Positions 20,419 through 30,197 of a DNA stretch of 64,000 bases are shown one piece after another (the stretch's first letter is position 1; every line of letters begins with the position of its first letter). The notes under the pieces are model-generated. The model was not told the origin of the DNA. It saw only the letters and a list, made by a program, of their open reading frames with translations, and did no database searches. This DNA comes from Meconema thalassinum (Eukaryota; Arthropoda; Insecta; Orthoptera; Tettigoniidae): assembly GCA_946902985.2 (NCBI GenBank), contig OX336388.2:292432526-292496525 (forward strand). Reading direction: 5' to 3'. The position numbers and the translations under genes are program-made.

Positions 20419-23400
20419 ATGGCACTATTACAATGGAACTGTAATAGCTATTTTCGACATCTCGCTGAAGTACGCCAATTGATTTCTCAGTTTACGGCAA
20501 ACATTGTCTGTCTTCAGGAATCCAGGTTTCGTCCTGGACATGAGACAACAATGCGACACTTCAAACTCTTCTCTAAAGACCGGGTGGACGGAGCTGTGGC
20601 CGCCGGTGGCGTCTGCACTCTCGTCCACTCTAGTCTCTTTAGTGAAGAGGTGCCGTTGCGTACTCAGCTAGAAGCAGTTGCAGTTCGTACTTCGTTGCCA
20701 GTAATGGCAACAGTATGTAACGTGTACATCCCGCCTGATTCTCAACCGGATTACGGACAGCTGGAGGATCTAGTCTCTCAGCTCCCCCCTCCTTTTCTCC
20801 TTCTGGGAGATGTTAATGCCCACAACACCATCTGGGGCTCCGCTACCACTAGCGGTAAAGGGAGAGATTTTGAGAGGCTGATCAGGCGGCTGGACCTGTG
20901 TTTGTTGAACACAGGGGAACCTACGCACTTCTCTATTGCACACGGCACTTATTCAAGTGTCGATATTACCTTGTGCAGTCGTGCGCTGGTTCCCCTGCTA
21001 CAGTGGGGTGTACACGACGACCTTTGTAATAGTGACCATTTTCCAATTATCGTTACTCTTCCAAACCAGAGAGCCATCGAGTTACCAAGTCGATGGCTTC
21101 TCCGTCGGGCTGATTGGCCAACTTTCACGGCACGTGCGGTGTTTGCCGAAGATACCTTTGAGAGTGTCGACGATCATACCATTCACATAACGAATGGTAT
21201 TTTGGCTGCTGCTGAGGAAACAATACCTTCCTCATCCAGAAACTCACGCCGGAAGCTTGTCCCTTGGTGAACAGCCGAGATTGCAGCAGCCATTAAAGAT
21301 CGTCGACGTGCTTTCAAATGCTATCGGAGGCAAAACACCATGGCCAACCTTATCACCTTCAGAAGGATGCGTGCCAGAGCCCGATATCTGATTCGGGAGA
21401 GTAAGAAAACGACGTGGGAAAAGTATGTGTCGTCCATGACGGCGCATACTCCATCATCTCAAGTGTGGACTAAGCTTCGCCGGATCTCCGGACTCCCGAC
21501 ATCACTGTCGATACCCGGAGTGTCCATCAATGGAGACATCATCATGGACCATCTCGCCATTGCCAACAGCATTGGCTCGCACTTCTCCGATGTATCCTGC
21601 TCCGGGAGTTACGATCCTACATTTCTGACTCTGAAGCGGGAGGCAGAGACTCACCCCTTGTCCTTTGCCACTGCTGCTTCGGAGTCCTATAATGTACCAT
21701 TCTCTGAATGGGAACTGCGCAGTGCGCTTGCACTGTGCAGGGATACGGCTCCTGGACCGGATAACATACATAATCAAATGTTAAAGCATCTGTGCGAATC
21801 CAGTATAAAACAACTGTTGATCCTCTTTAATCGTATATGGATTGAAGGGGAGTTTCCATCTCAATGGCGAGAGGGGATCGTGATACCGATTCCTAAGGCT
21901 GGAAAGGATCCCAAGTTTGTAAGCAGCTATAGGCCCATTTGTTTGACAAATGGCCTATGTAAGCTGCTCGAAAAGATGGTGAACCGTCGACTGGTGTGGT
22001 TCTTGGAGGATAAAGGTCTCCTGTCTGAGTACCAATGTGGATTTCGCTCTCATAGGTCCACCACTGACCATCTGGTGCGACTTGAGAGCGCCATACAGGA
22101 GGCTTTTTTTTCCGAAAGCAGCACCTAGTCACGGTTTTCTTTGACCTCGAGAAAGCCTACGACACCACATGGCGCTACGGGATCCTTTCCACCCTTCACA
22201 AGTGGGGACTCCGTGGTAACTTACCGACTTTCATTGCGAATTTCATGTCCGTCCGACTCTTCCGTGTAAGGGTCGGTAGGACATTATCGCAATACTATAC
22301 CCAAGAAAATGGAGTTCCTCAGGGTTCAGTGCTGAGTGTCACCTTGTTCGCGATTGCCATTAATGGCATTGTTGCCGCAGCCGGGTCCGCGGTAGTTCCA
22401 TCGCTGAATGTAGACGATTTAGCTCTGCATTACAGCTCTGGAAGTATGGCAGTCGTGGAACGGCAATTGCAGCTAGCTATCAACCGGGTCGACACGTGGG
22501 CTCACGACCGGGGTTTTCGTTTTTCAGCAGCGAAAACCTCCGTCGTCCATTTTTGTCGGCTCCGGAGGCTACATTTACACCCTGAACTACATCTCAGGGA
22601 TGCTGCGTTGCCGTTTGTTGACACTTATCGCTTCCTGGGGCTCCATTTTGACAGCAAGTTAACGTGGCAGCACCATATACGGCAATTGAAAATGACATGT
22701 CTCAGGAAACTGAACATGCTCGGGTTTCTTAGTGGCACTACGTGGGGGGCTGACCGTGCGGTGCTGCTACGGTTCTACCAAGCCCTCGTCCTGTCCCGGC
22801 TAGACTATGGTTCTGCGGCATACGGTTCAGCAAGGCCGGCAACCTTGAAAATGCTGGACAGTATCCACCATAGTGGCGTTAGGCTGGCTACCGGTGCCTT
22901 CCGGACCAGCCCGATACCCAGCCTACTCGCCGAATCGGGTGTTCCACCTTTAAATTATAGACGCCAACATATGCTTTTAGCATATTCTGCCAATATGCGT
23001 CAAATGCCGCATCACCCGACCTATCAAGCTCTCTTCGGTACACAAAACCACCAGGGTTACGCCAACCGGCCTCGTGCCACTCGGCCGGTTGGCATTAGAC
23101 TTGATAGCTCGTGTACTGAAATAGGAGTGGCTGTAGGTCCCTGTATGATCCGGACATCTAGCGAGGTGCCTCCGTGGCAAGTCCCGCGTCCGGAAATTCG
23201 GTTAGATCTGCACCGAGGTCCTAAGGTGAACACGGATGCCTCCGTTTACCGGAGGCAGTTCCACAGCATAGTTCACCAATTTCCGGACGCTGGCATTCTA
23301 TACACGGATGGTTCGAAGGTGGACGAGAAAGTGGGTTGTGCTTACGTTATTGATGGTGCAAATACCAAGATCTCTTTGCCTGAGGCCTGTAGTGTGTTTA

Positions 23401-24095
23401 CTGCGGAGCTCGTTGCCATCTATGAAGCTCTGCAGTTTGCACTACAGGATGCACGAATCCACTTTCTCGTGTGTACCCACTCTTTGAGTTCGTTGCAGTC
23501 AATTGCTACATGTTTCCCGCAGCACCCCCTAGTGCAGCGAATCCACGACCTACTAGCCGGGCTGTGCCACGCTGACACTCGAATCACCTTTCTGTGGCTT
23601 CCAAGCCACATGGGAATTGTGGGAAATGAGTTAGCAGATCAAGCTGCAAAAGAGGCGGTATCACTACCACCTCGACCAATGGAGGTACCCGCTAGAGATA
23701 TTCGCTCTCAGTTACGCCTACAAGTTCTGGCTTTTTGGGAGAGTCAGTGGCTAGCTGACCCACTGCCCAGTAAACTGAGAGCGATCAAGGGAACAACTCG
23801 CGTGTGGCGGAGCTCCTTCCGGGCCCGGAGAGAGTCCGTCATTTTGTGTAGGCTAAGGATAGGTCATACAAGATCCACCCACTCGTACCTAATGAGAAGG
23901 GAAGACCCCCCACTTTGTACCTGTGGAGCCGTATTCACCGTGGCCCACATTTTTACCGAGTGTGTGGATCTTGCTGACTTACGAAGAAACCTTGGTTTGC
24001 AGACGACACTCAAACTTATATTAGCCGATGACGCGGTGGCTGCTGATCGCGTTATCCGCTTTATAAGTGAGAGTGGGTTAGGGCCAGCAATCTAA
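20419..24095 (+). pseudogene. LINE-B ORF2: endonuclease, reverse transcriptase, RNase H
   Basis: Endonuclease (20419-21270) has LLQWNCNSY, VCLQESRF, LLGDVNAHNTIWG and CNSDHFPIIV. A TGA at 21268-21270 follows Trp, where related proteins usually have a second Trp. The polymerase continues in the same region with APGPDNIHNQMLKHL, YRPICLTNGLCKLLEKM and EYQCGFRSHRSTTDHLV. A frameshift at a run of eight T (about 22105) precedes FFDLEKAYDTTW, GVPQGSVLSVTLFA and an unusual LNVDDLALHY box. RNase H lies at about 23290-23670 (LYTDGSKVDE, FTAELVAIYEAL, WLPSHMGIVGNELADQAA). A C-terminal Cys-His cluster (CTCGAVFTVAHIFTEC) ends the protein. Confidence 0.9.
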
Positions 24096-24357
24096 ATTTT
24101 CCAGTGAACATTGTCTCAACGACTTGTTCGTTTTTGAATGATAATGTTTTGTTTTTTCCGTAATTTTTGTTTATTTTTGTAATTTTTATTTTTTATTGAA
24201 TTGTTTGTTTTTGTTTTATTAATTTTTGGTATTTTTAAATTTAGATGTCCACCTCAAAATTTTAAATTCAATTCAAAATTTGTATTCTTTAATCTGTGTT
24301 AAGAGGGGCAGATGACCTCGTAGTTCCGCCCCTTAAAACAACAATAACTAACTAACT
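24096..24357 (+). other. LINE-B 3' UTR and tail
   Basis: T-rich 3' UTR followed by GGGGCAGATGACCTCGTAGT, TCCGCCCCTTAAAACAACAA and TAACTAACTAAC. The GGGGC/GCCCC pair can form a short stem, a likely recognition signal for the LINE reverse transcriptase (inference). Confidence 0.75.
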
Positions 24358-25064
24358 AGTTTGGAATGGTAATTAGTAAAAAGAAAACTGTAGTCCTGCA
24401 CTGTGGAAAAGAGGAAAAGAGAAGCCAAGTGAACATAGATGGAGAATGGTTAGAGAATGTGGAACAGTTCCCATATCTGGGTAGCATTGTTAACGGAGGT
24501 AATGAAATCAACCCTGAAATTAACAACAGACTAAGTAAAAGCACAACATTCTATCATCAAGTCAGAGAGCTTTTATGGGATGACAAAGTGCCCAGGAGAA
24601 CGAAATTAACACTATATAAACAGTACTTCGTACCAATTGTAACATACGGACTGGAAACGCTGGTAACTAACAAGAGACAAGATAGTAAGATCCAAGCAGC
24701 AGAAATGACATTTTTAAGAACATCTGTAAAAAAGACAAGAAGAGATAGAATTCAAAATGTTAAAATCAGAGAAGAGCTAAATGTGGAACCGTTAGTACAG
24801 AAGATACGGAAAGCAAGACTGAGATGGTTCGGACATGTGAAGAGAATGGGAAAGGAACGAGCGGCAAGAAGGGAGTTGGAAAGAGAAGTTAAGGGTAAGC
24901 GATCAGTTGGAAGACCAAGAAGAAGATGGATGGATCAGATTCGGAAGGACATCGGAGAAGCTGGATTGGATGTGGAGGAAGTAATGGAGCAGGAAAAGTG
25001 GAAGGACAGAAACGAGTGGAAGAGGCTTGTTAACCACACCCGGGCGACTGGAGTGGGACATTGA
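24358..25064 (+). pseudogene. LINE-A reverse transcriptase C-terminal part
   Basis: The frame resumes immediately after LINE-B with FGMVISKKKTVVLHC and ENVEQFPYLGSIV, then KVPRRTKLTLYKQYFVPIVT and KARLRWFGHVKRMGKERAAR. The basic GRPRRRWMDQIRKD block is typical of LINE C-termini in this group. It stops at 25062-25064, right before the (GAT)n tail. Confidence 0.9.
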
Positions 25065-25093
25065 TGATGATGATGATGATGATGATTAAGTTA

Positions 25094-25575
25094 TCTGAAA
25101 CGTTCTCACCCAGAGCTCTCAATCTGTGCGCAAAGTCCTGCACCTTTGATATGTGCATTGCGATGCTGTCTTCGTAGCTCTTCTTCATCATGTACCACTG
25201 CTGGTGTAGCATGTAGATCCCTGCTTCTGTCCTACTGTCGTAGATCTCATGTAGTCGGTCCCACATCTCTTTGGCAGTTTCGCAGTTCACGATGTGTAGC
25301 ATGGCTTCTTCTGATATATCTGATGTTATCAGGAACTGAGCTTTTGATTCTGCCTGCGTCCACTGTTTTAGTTCGGTCTTGTATGTTCTCACTGCAGCTG
25401 CAGTTGGCTGGTTCGTTCCATCACCGGTTGGCTCTTGTGGTTTTGGGTTGTCACTTGATGCAACCCCCCAGACATCGTTGTTCATCAAGGCGATTCTGGT
25501 CAGGAACTTCCACAAAGCCCAATTTTCCAACCCACGCAGTTTCATTACTCTGTTTGCTTCGTGAACATTTTCCAT
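25094..25575 (-). pseudogene. Copia Gag N-terminal half
   Basis: Starts at the ATG 25575-25573 (MENVHEANRVMKLRG) with LENWALWKFLTRIALM, the typical N-terminus of copia Gag (UBN2/Retrotran_gag type). Then come WTQAESKAQFLITSDISEEA, TAKEMWDRLHEIYDS and SKVQDFAHRLRALGENV. LINE-A then cuts the frame; it resumes at 15815. About 150 bp separate the ATG from the 5' LTR. Confidence 0.9.
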
Positions 25576-25727
25576 ATTTTTTTTATTTTTGGTGATAATT
25601 GCACTTTCGCACGCGGGCTGGCTAACCGCAAAAAAAGAAATGTAGTTTCACTAGCCACTTTTCGGAAATACCGTATTAAATATATTTATGATTCAACACC
25701 TAGATCCATCCACCTGGGCCGATAACC

Positions 25728-25943
25728 TGTTGGATATTTATGGTGGTTATCTAGATGCTAGAAGAAAATAAAGATTCAATAGGCCCTACCTATGTCAGCG
25801 TGACTATTTTATTAAGAGTAACAGTGTCACAGAATAAATGGCAAAGAAGATGTAGCAGTATTACAACAATACTGTATATTATGAACTGCCACCTAGCGGT
25901 TATATATGGTAACTAGGATAAGGCAGAAACTATATTGCCAACA
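25728..25943 (-). repeat. Copia 5' LTR
   Basis: The 216-bp partner of the LTR at 6125-6333. The primer-binding site GGTTATCGGCCCAG lies directly below 25728 on the - strand. Confidence 0.9.
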
Positions 25944-25963
25944 AATTTTAACCAAATTTTCTG

Positions 25964-26135
25964 AATTAACAGTCGAGAATATATCTGGCTATGATATAGT
26001 AATGGATGTTAACTCCTCTGCTGTCTGAGACCCACCCAGCCATCCTAAATATGAACACGACTTATATAGGCAAAATTCCAGCTGATTCATCAATTTTTAG
26101 CATCATGTACCGTATTGCCAACACCACGCATTCGG
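25964..26135 (+). repeat. Dispersed repeat related to the 49-51 kb palindrome arms
   Basis: GACCCACCCAGCCATCCTAA and CTTATATAGGCAAAATTCCA match the outer parts of the inverted repeat at about 49120-49290 and 50790-50905. It is a third, divergent copy of that terminal sequence. Confidence 0.6.
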
Positions 26136-26627
26136 TACTATATCGCATCCGGCAGACCAATGGTTTTCGCCTATAGTGCGTCTCTACCTTAAAAGACAGT
26201 ACGCGTTAAATGGGGCGCGCTGATACCAGATCTTCTGCATATACAAAGTTCTGCAAGGCCAGGCACATGATGTTAACATAACTCGTATACAGGCGTGGTT
26301 TTACGCAAAACTCTCGACGTTTCCGAAATATTTTTTTGTTTTATATAACTGTACCTCATGCCTTGAAGGGAACGACGGTACAATATTTAGATTTGATACA
26401 CCAAACCTCAGATCGCAATTTTAATGCACACATTATAATTTATAATTTTAAATTATTCATGAATATGATAATATTATACCTTGTTATAATATTACATTTT
26501 CTCGAATATCATACAGTAGGTTATAGTAAATTATAAATTATAATATGACATTTTCCACGAATATAATAATATCACAAAATTTAAAGTAAAAAAAAAAAAC
26601 CACATCACATACCTTCAGGCCTGCCCA
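26136..26627. other. AT-rich non-coding spacer
   Basis: No gene is supported. It holds palindromic AT-rich sequence (TATAATTTATAATTTTAAATTA at about 26434) and an A-run at 26588-26599, possibly the terminal part of the transposon that follows. Confidence 0.35.
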
Positions 26628-27740
26628 CTATCCTCTGGTAGAGGGTGTTAACCCTTCCATAAATTCCTCCGTGTCCCTCGATGGTCCAGTTTCAGCCGAA
26701 TCGGAACCAGTAGGTGATCCATCGAAAGTAGAAGAAGACGATGATGATGATGATGATGATGATGAAGAAGATGACAAGCGTATCAAAAATTGTTCCTCGT
26801 CATCTAGAATCTGATCTGCTTTCCACAGTTGACTTTCGATTCTTTTGGTGTGGTTCACGTAGTTTGCCCAATTTTGTGTGGTCACGTGGTGGTATGCAGC
26901 CGAAATTAAAGTCTTCATCTCTTGTTTTTTGAATGAGACGTTGTTCAATTTTATATAGTTCTTCACTTGCGCCCATACCATTTCGATGGGATTAAGTTCA
27001 CAGTGGGGAGGCAAGCGAAGAACATAGTATCCTGATGATTTGCCCACCTCGTCAATGATTCATAATATCTCTCTCTGTTTTGATTCACAATAAAAAGCTT
27101 CCGCTTTAACATATCATTTCGAAAAGGGATCCCCTTTAGAGTGAGCCAGTCTACAATCCGGTCTTTTCTCCGTGACGTAGGTAAAAGTTCGCTTTTCCGA
27201 CTGTGATAGCCTGCATTGTCTATTACTAGGATAGATTCTTCGGGAACATTGGGCAGCAATTTATTGCTCGGCAAACCACTTTTCATACAGTTCACCTGTC
27301 ATTGCAAACCTCGATCCACGAGCCCTAGGTGGCCTAAGACCTTTGCTAACACCCTCAATTGCTGCCTGACGAGCACTTTTAATTTTAGTATCTCTCCATT
27401 CTTTTGTCACGGTGTGGCCCGTGTTCACCCAAGACTCGTCAGTAAAAACAATAGATTTACCTTCATTCCTAAATCTTTTCAAGTCCTTAAGATACTTATG
27501 ACGCCACCTGATTATATCATCACTTTCAATCCGGGAACATTTGTTGGCTCTTCTTACATATTCAAATCCTATGTCATGAAGAAATCTATTTAAAGTGGAC
27601 CTCGAAAAATTTGGCAGTGTATCATCACTGTTTACCCTGCTCAAAACTATATTTAATGTTGGTGGTAAGTTTTGAAAGAACAATGAATGAACGATGCGAC
27701 GGACTCCGCTTTGTACTATTCCATCATACTTTATTAACGT
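26628..27740 (-). pseudogene. Tc1/mariner-IS630 superfamily transposase, decayed
   Basis: The - strand frames contain an N-terminal helix-turn-helix region (FSRSTLNRFLHDIGFEYVRR). The DDE residues follow: IVFTDESWVNTGHTVTKEWRD (first Asp), ESILVIDNAGYHS (second Asp) and PPHCELNPIEMVW (Glu). Frameshifts lie near 27260-27295 and 27045-27065. The segment between the GSRF and EKWF blocks seems shorter than in relatives, suggesting an internal deletion. The C-terminus has a run of about 15 Ser codons made by a (GAT)n microsatellite on the + strand (26735-26766). The distance from second Asp to Glu is about 76-78 residues across the break. It would cut and paste its element, but is inactive here. 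Confidence 0.8.
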
Positions 27741-28015
27741 AGCATTTTTTTATTTACTCGCTCTATTAGGTTTTGATTTTGCTGGCGTTCTCAGAGGACC
27801 TTCCCTTTTTTCCTTTCTTATTCTACAGGGTCTTCCACTCAAAGTCGCCCGGCCGCGCGGCGCGTAGAGGGTCGGACGAGCACACGGCAGCTCGCTGAGC
27901 TCGAGGTCAAGAGAGCACCCTTACAAATCGCATGTAAATAACAAGCTCACAAAATAACAGATAATCAAAGTAAAATAATTACTCACCCTGTCACGGAAGA
28001 TGTTGAAAATGTCCT
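27741..28015. other. Spacer with a GC-rich island
   Basis: A CpG-rich stretch at about 27848-27905 (GCCCGGCCGCGCGGCGCG) lies upstream of the transposase and may be part of its 5' region. No gene is visible. Confidence 0.3.
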
Positions 28016-28023
28016 CCACCTGC

Positions 28024-28166
28024 CAGGCGCGGATTCAAGGGGGGAGGTCACGGGGGTCATGATCCCCCCCAAACGGAGACCAAATTTTTTTGCAAACTCA
28101 AAAAACGAAAACACAATAAGCAGCCAAATAAAACTCAACGAATTTTAACTGAAAAACAGGTGTTTT

Positions 28167-28211
<45 letters not shown>

Positions 28212-28722
28212 CAATACTGAAAATATCTTTATTGCAATTATTATGTTCTGTTACAACTGTACATATTTACAACTTTATACCTGTTGTTTAGCAAACCTTG
28301 TGATTATCGATTCGATGTTTATAGTGATGTCACGATGAATGTGCAGCAATGCAAGGATAGGAATTTGGGGCTTTTTTTTGCACCAAAAATTTTTGCCGAC
28401 GTCCAAACTGCAAGCTTGGTTGGCAATTTAAGCTGTGACTTTCTCCCTTTGTCGGTACCAACTCGACTTGCCGAAACTGTAACGTACCTTGATACTTTTC
28501 TCGAAGCTCGATGTAAAAGTCGCAAAACACGCTGTTGCAATTTGTACGAATATTTTTGGTCCGGTAAACGCATGAAATTTCTATCCATGTAGCTTGCAAA
28601 AAAATTGGTCTGGTTTTGTACGTTTGCTTATTTTGTGATTGCGTTTTTAGTGATACCTTTTTTCTTAACAATTTCGATTCTCTGACACCCCCCTCCCAAG
28701 CCAAACTCTAGATCCGCGCCTG
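28024..28722 (+). mobile_element. hAT-type MITE, copy 1
   Basis: A 699-bp element starts CAGGCGCGGAT and ends ATCCGCGCCTG, with 8-bp target duplications CCACCTGC at 28016-28023 and 28723-28730. C/G-runs lie just inside the ends, and a 40-odd T run is at about 28170-28210. The 8-bp duplication and CAG-starting terminal repeat fit hAT. A related copy in opposite orientation lies at 59996-60713. No transposase is encoded. An interior frame (VLRLLHRASRKVSRYVTVSA) is kept in both copies but is probably a by-product of shared ancestry. Confidence 0.88.
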
Positions 28723-28744
28723 CCACCTGCATCTACACGTCTCT

Positions 28745-29230
28745 GTCATCGTCTAAGAAAATTTCACTTACACGCTTCAGTTCATCTACGGAGATAGCCT
28801 CAATTTCTCTCGTGATATTCTGTTTGAGTTCATCTAGAGTGTGAGGGTTTGTTGCATAAACCTTATTTTTCAGTTTTCCCCCATAAATAAAAATCGCAAA
28901 CCGTAAGATCTGGGGATCTTGCGGGCCACAATGGTTTACTAATTACCCTCTTGTCGAAAATTTCCTCAATTAAATCTAATGACTCGTTAGCCGTATGCGC
29001 AGTTGCAGAGTCCTGCTGGAAATATCCAGATTGGCATTCAGTGTCCGTCAATTGTTCAAAAAATGGCACGAGAATGTCATCCCTATATCTCTGCCCAGTG
29101 ATTGTGGTTTCAAAAAATATAGGCCCTATTAACCTATCTGCAGTTACTATAGTCGCGAACTTCGCAAAAATCCATTATTTTGGGCAAGGGACTGAGTAAA
29201 AATAAGCTGATGCTACATAGTACGATATAT
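28745..29230 (-). pseudogene. Mariner-type transposase fragment
   Basis: On the - strand, AKFATIVTADRLIGPIFFE leads to TITGQRYRDDILVPFFEQL, then GYFQQDSATAHTANESLDLI (the second catalytic Asp region) and LWPARSPDLTVCDFYLWG (third catalytic region). This pattern belongs to Tc1/mariner transposases common in insects. The N-terminal DNA-binding part is missing and the C-terminal part carries stops. Terminal repeats were not found. Confidence 0.8.
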
Positions 29231-29920
29231 TTAATCAAAGTAAACGAAGCAATAATACACCACAACATCCTCGCAGCGAGTTCCGCAAAGACTGAAGTAG
29301 GGAGTGGCCAGTAGAACATGCAGGCTGAATACAAAATCGCTACCTATAACACGAAAATCATTGTTTTTAATATTGGTGTTCAGTATGTTCATGCTCCACA
29401 AAAAAATATTTAGGCCTAACAAAGGGAAAATAATACCGGTAATATCAGCACCTGGCGCATCCACTCGGCCAGAGTTGCCGGAGTATCGGCATGCCTCAGC
29501 TGATGCAACTGCCGTAATTGACGCGCGGTGACATGCAGCTGACGAGACGAGTGCGCATAGAGATAACACGGGGAATTACATCATCCAAGGTCGGCTGATA
29601 CACAAGCAACAGCCGAGTGGACGCGTGACGGTGCTTTCATATAAATGACATTTTTACGCCGTTTTTCAATGCAAACTCGACAGCACTTAATTTAAACGAG
29701 GCCATAAAAGTCATTCTGCGATTACCGGTACACTCATTTCACAAATCTTCACACAACGTATCTCAGATAAAGACCGGACGTGAATGCTGACCCAAGTAGT
29801 CAACAATGAACCAACGTCTGGTAAACAAAGACAAGTAACTTAGCCTATATTGTCCATGATTATTGCCAACCACCTCTGCGATTGTTAAGCCTGACCACGG
29901 CCGACTGAATACGAGCTGCG
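29231..29920. other. Non-coding spacer
   Basis: No gene is supported here. Short conflicting frames only. Confidence 0.35.
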
Positions 29921-29983
29921 AATGTCGAATGATTTCACTTGGACCTTAAATGTTGATTGGAACCCATTAAATCATTCGACATT
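29921..29983. repeat. Perfect 15-bp inverted repeat
   Basis: AATGTCGAATGATTT at 29921-29935 is repeated inverted as AAATCATTCGACATT at 29969-29983, with a 33-base loop. It could be a tiny MITE or a hairpin in the leader region of LINE-C. Confidence 0.75.
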
Positions 29984-30197
29984 TAACCACATGTATTAAG
30001 ACCTATGATAATTTATTTCTTTTACGAGCGGAAATGTGCACGAGTTAGTTGGTCACTAGTCGTGGCCGAGTGAGGTGCGTGTGAGCGCGCTGTGTGACCG
30101 CATTGGAAGAGTGTACATTTTCTAATACCGGTGCTTCCGATAGTTCCACGGGTGAACTGACCTTCCGTGTGTCATTCGGACAATACTTTTTCAAGTA

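Larger units (their letters stand above)
18469..24357 (+). mobile_element. LINE-B: I-like non-LTR retrotransposon with RNase H, inserted in LINE-A
   Basis: A 13-bp target duplication AGTTTGGAATGGT lies at 18456-18468 and 24358-24370. The element has a 5' UTR, ORF1 with zinc knuckles, ORF2 with endonuclease, reverse transcriptase and RNase H, and a tail CCGCCCCTTAAAACAACAAT followed by (AACT)n. RNase H plus a TAAC-type tail suits the I group. Short truncated copies of the same 3' end occur at 46701-46746, 51740-51794 and 58341-58394, so the family has been active around here. Confidence 0.9.
15816..25086 (+). mobile_element. LINE-A: RTE-like non-LTR retrotransposon inserted in copia Gag
   Basis: A + strand LINE is flanked by 7-bp TAAGTTA duplications (15809-15815 and 25087-25093); removing it rejoins copia Gag. 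It has a 5' leader with CAGTCTCACGGGGTATAACG and GTGAAACCCATGCCCAGGG, an AP-type endonuclease, a reverse transcriptase, and a C-terminal region. It ends in a (GAT)n tail at about 25063-25086. One polyprotein and a microsatellite-like 3' end fit the RTE group. LINE-B (18469-24357) splits its polymerase. Confidence 0.88.
6125..25943 (-). mobile_element. Copia-superfamily LTR retrotransposon with nested insertions
   Basis: The element lies on the - strand between two related LTRs that begin TGTTGG and end CCAACA. Coding order on the - strand is Gag, zinc knuckle, aspartic protease, integrase, PHD finger, reverse transcriptase, RNase H, which is the copia order. Two insertions split it: a BEL/Pao element (8959-14742) and LINE-A (15816-25086). 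The primer-binding site next to the 5' LTR reads GGTTATCGGCCCAG on the - strand, close to the half-tRNA-iMet primer site I recall for copia. A polypurine tract AAGTGGGAG precedes the 3' LTR. The flanks CATTT and AATTT are a probable imperfect 5-bp target duplication. Several stops and frameshifts make this copy defective. Confidence 0.9.

Noticed and set aside
26735..26780. Poly-Ser tract as a functional domain
   Set aside because: It is produced by a (GAT)n microsatellite read on the - strand in a broken transposase.
28319..28704. Protein-coding gene inside the hAT MITE
   Set aside because: The frame overlaps other frames, has no recognised domain, and only two copies can be compared here; shared descent is enough to explain it.
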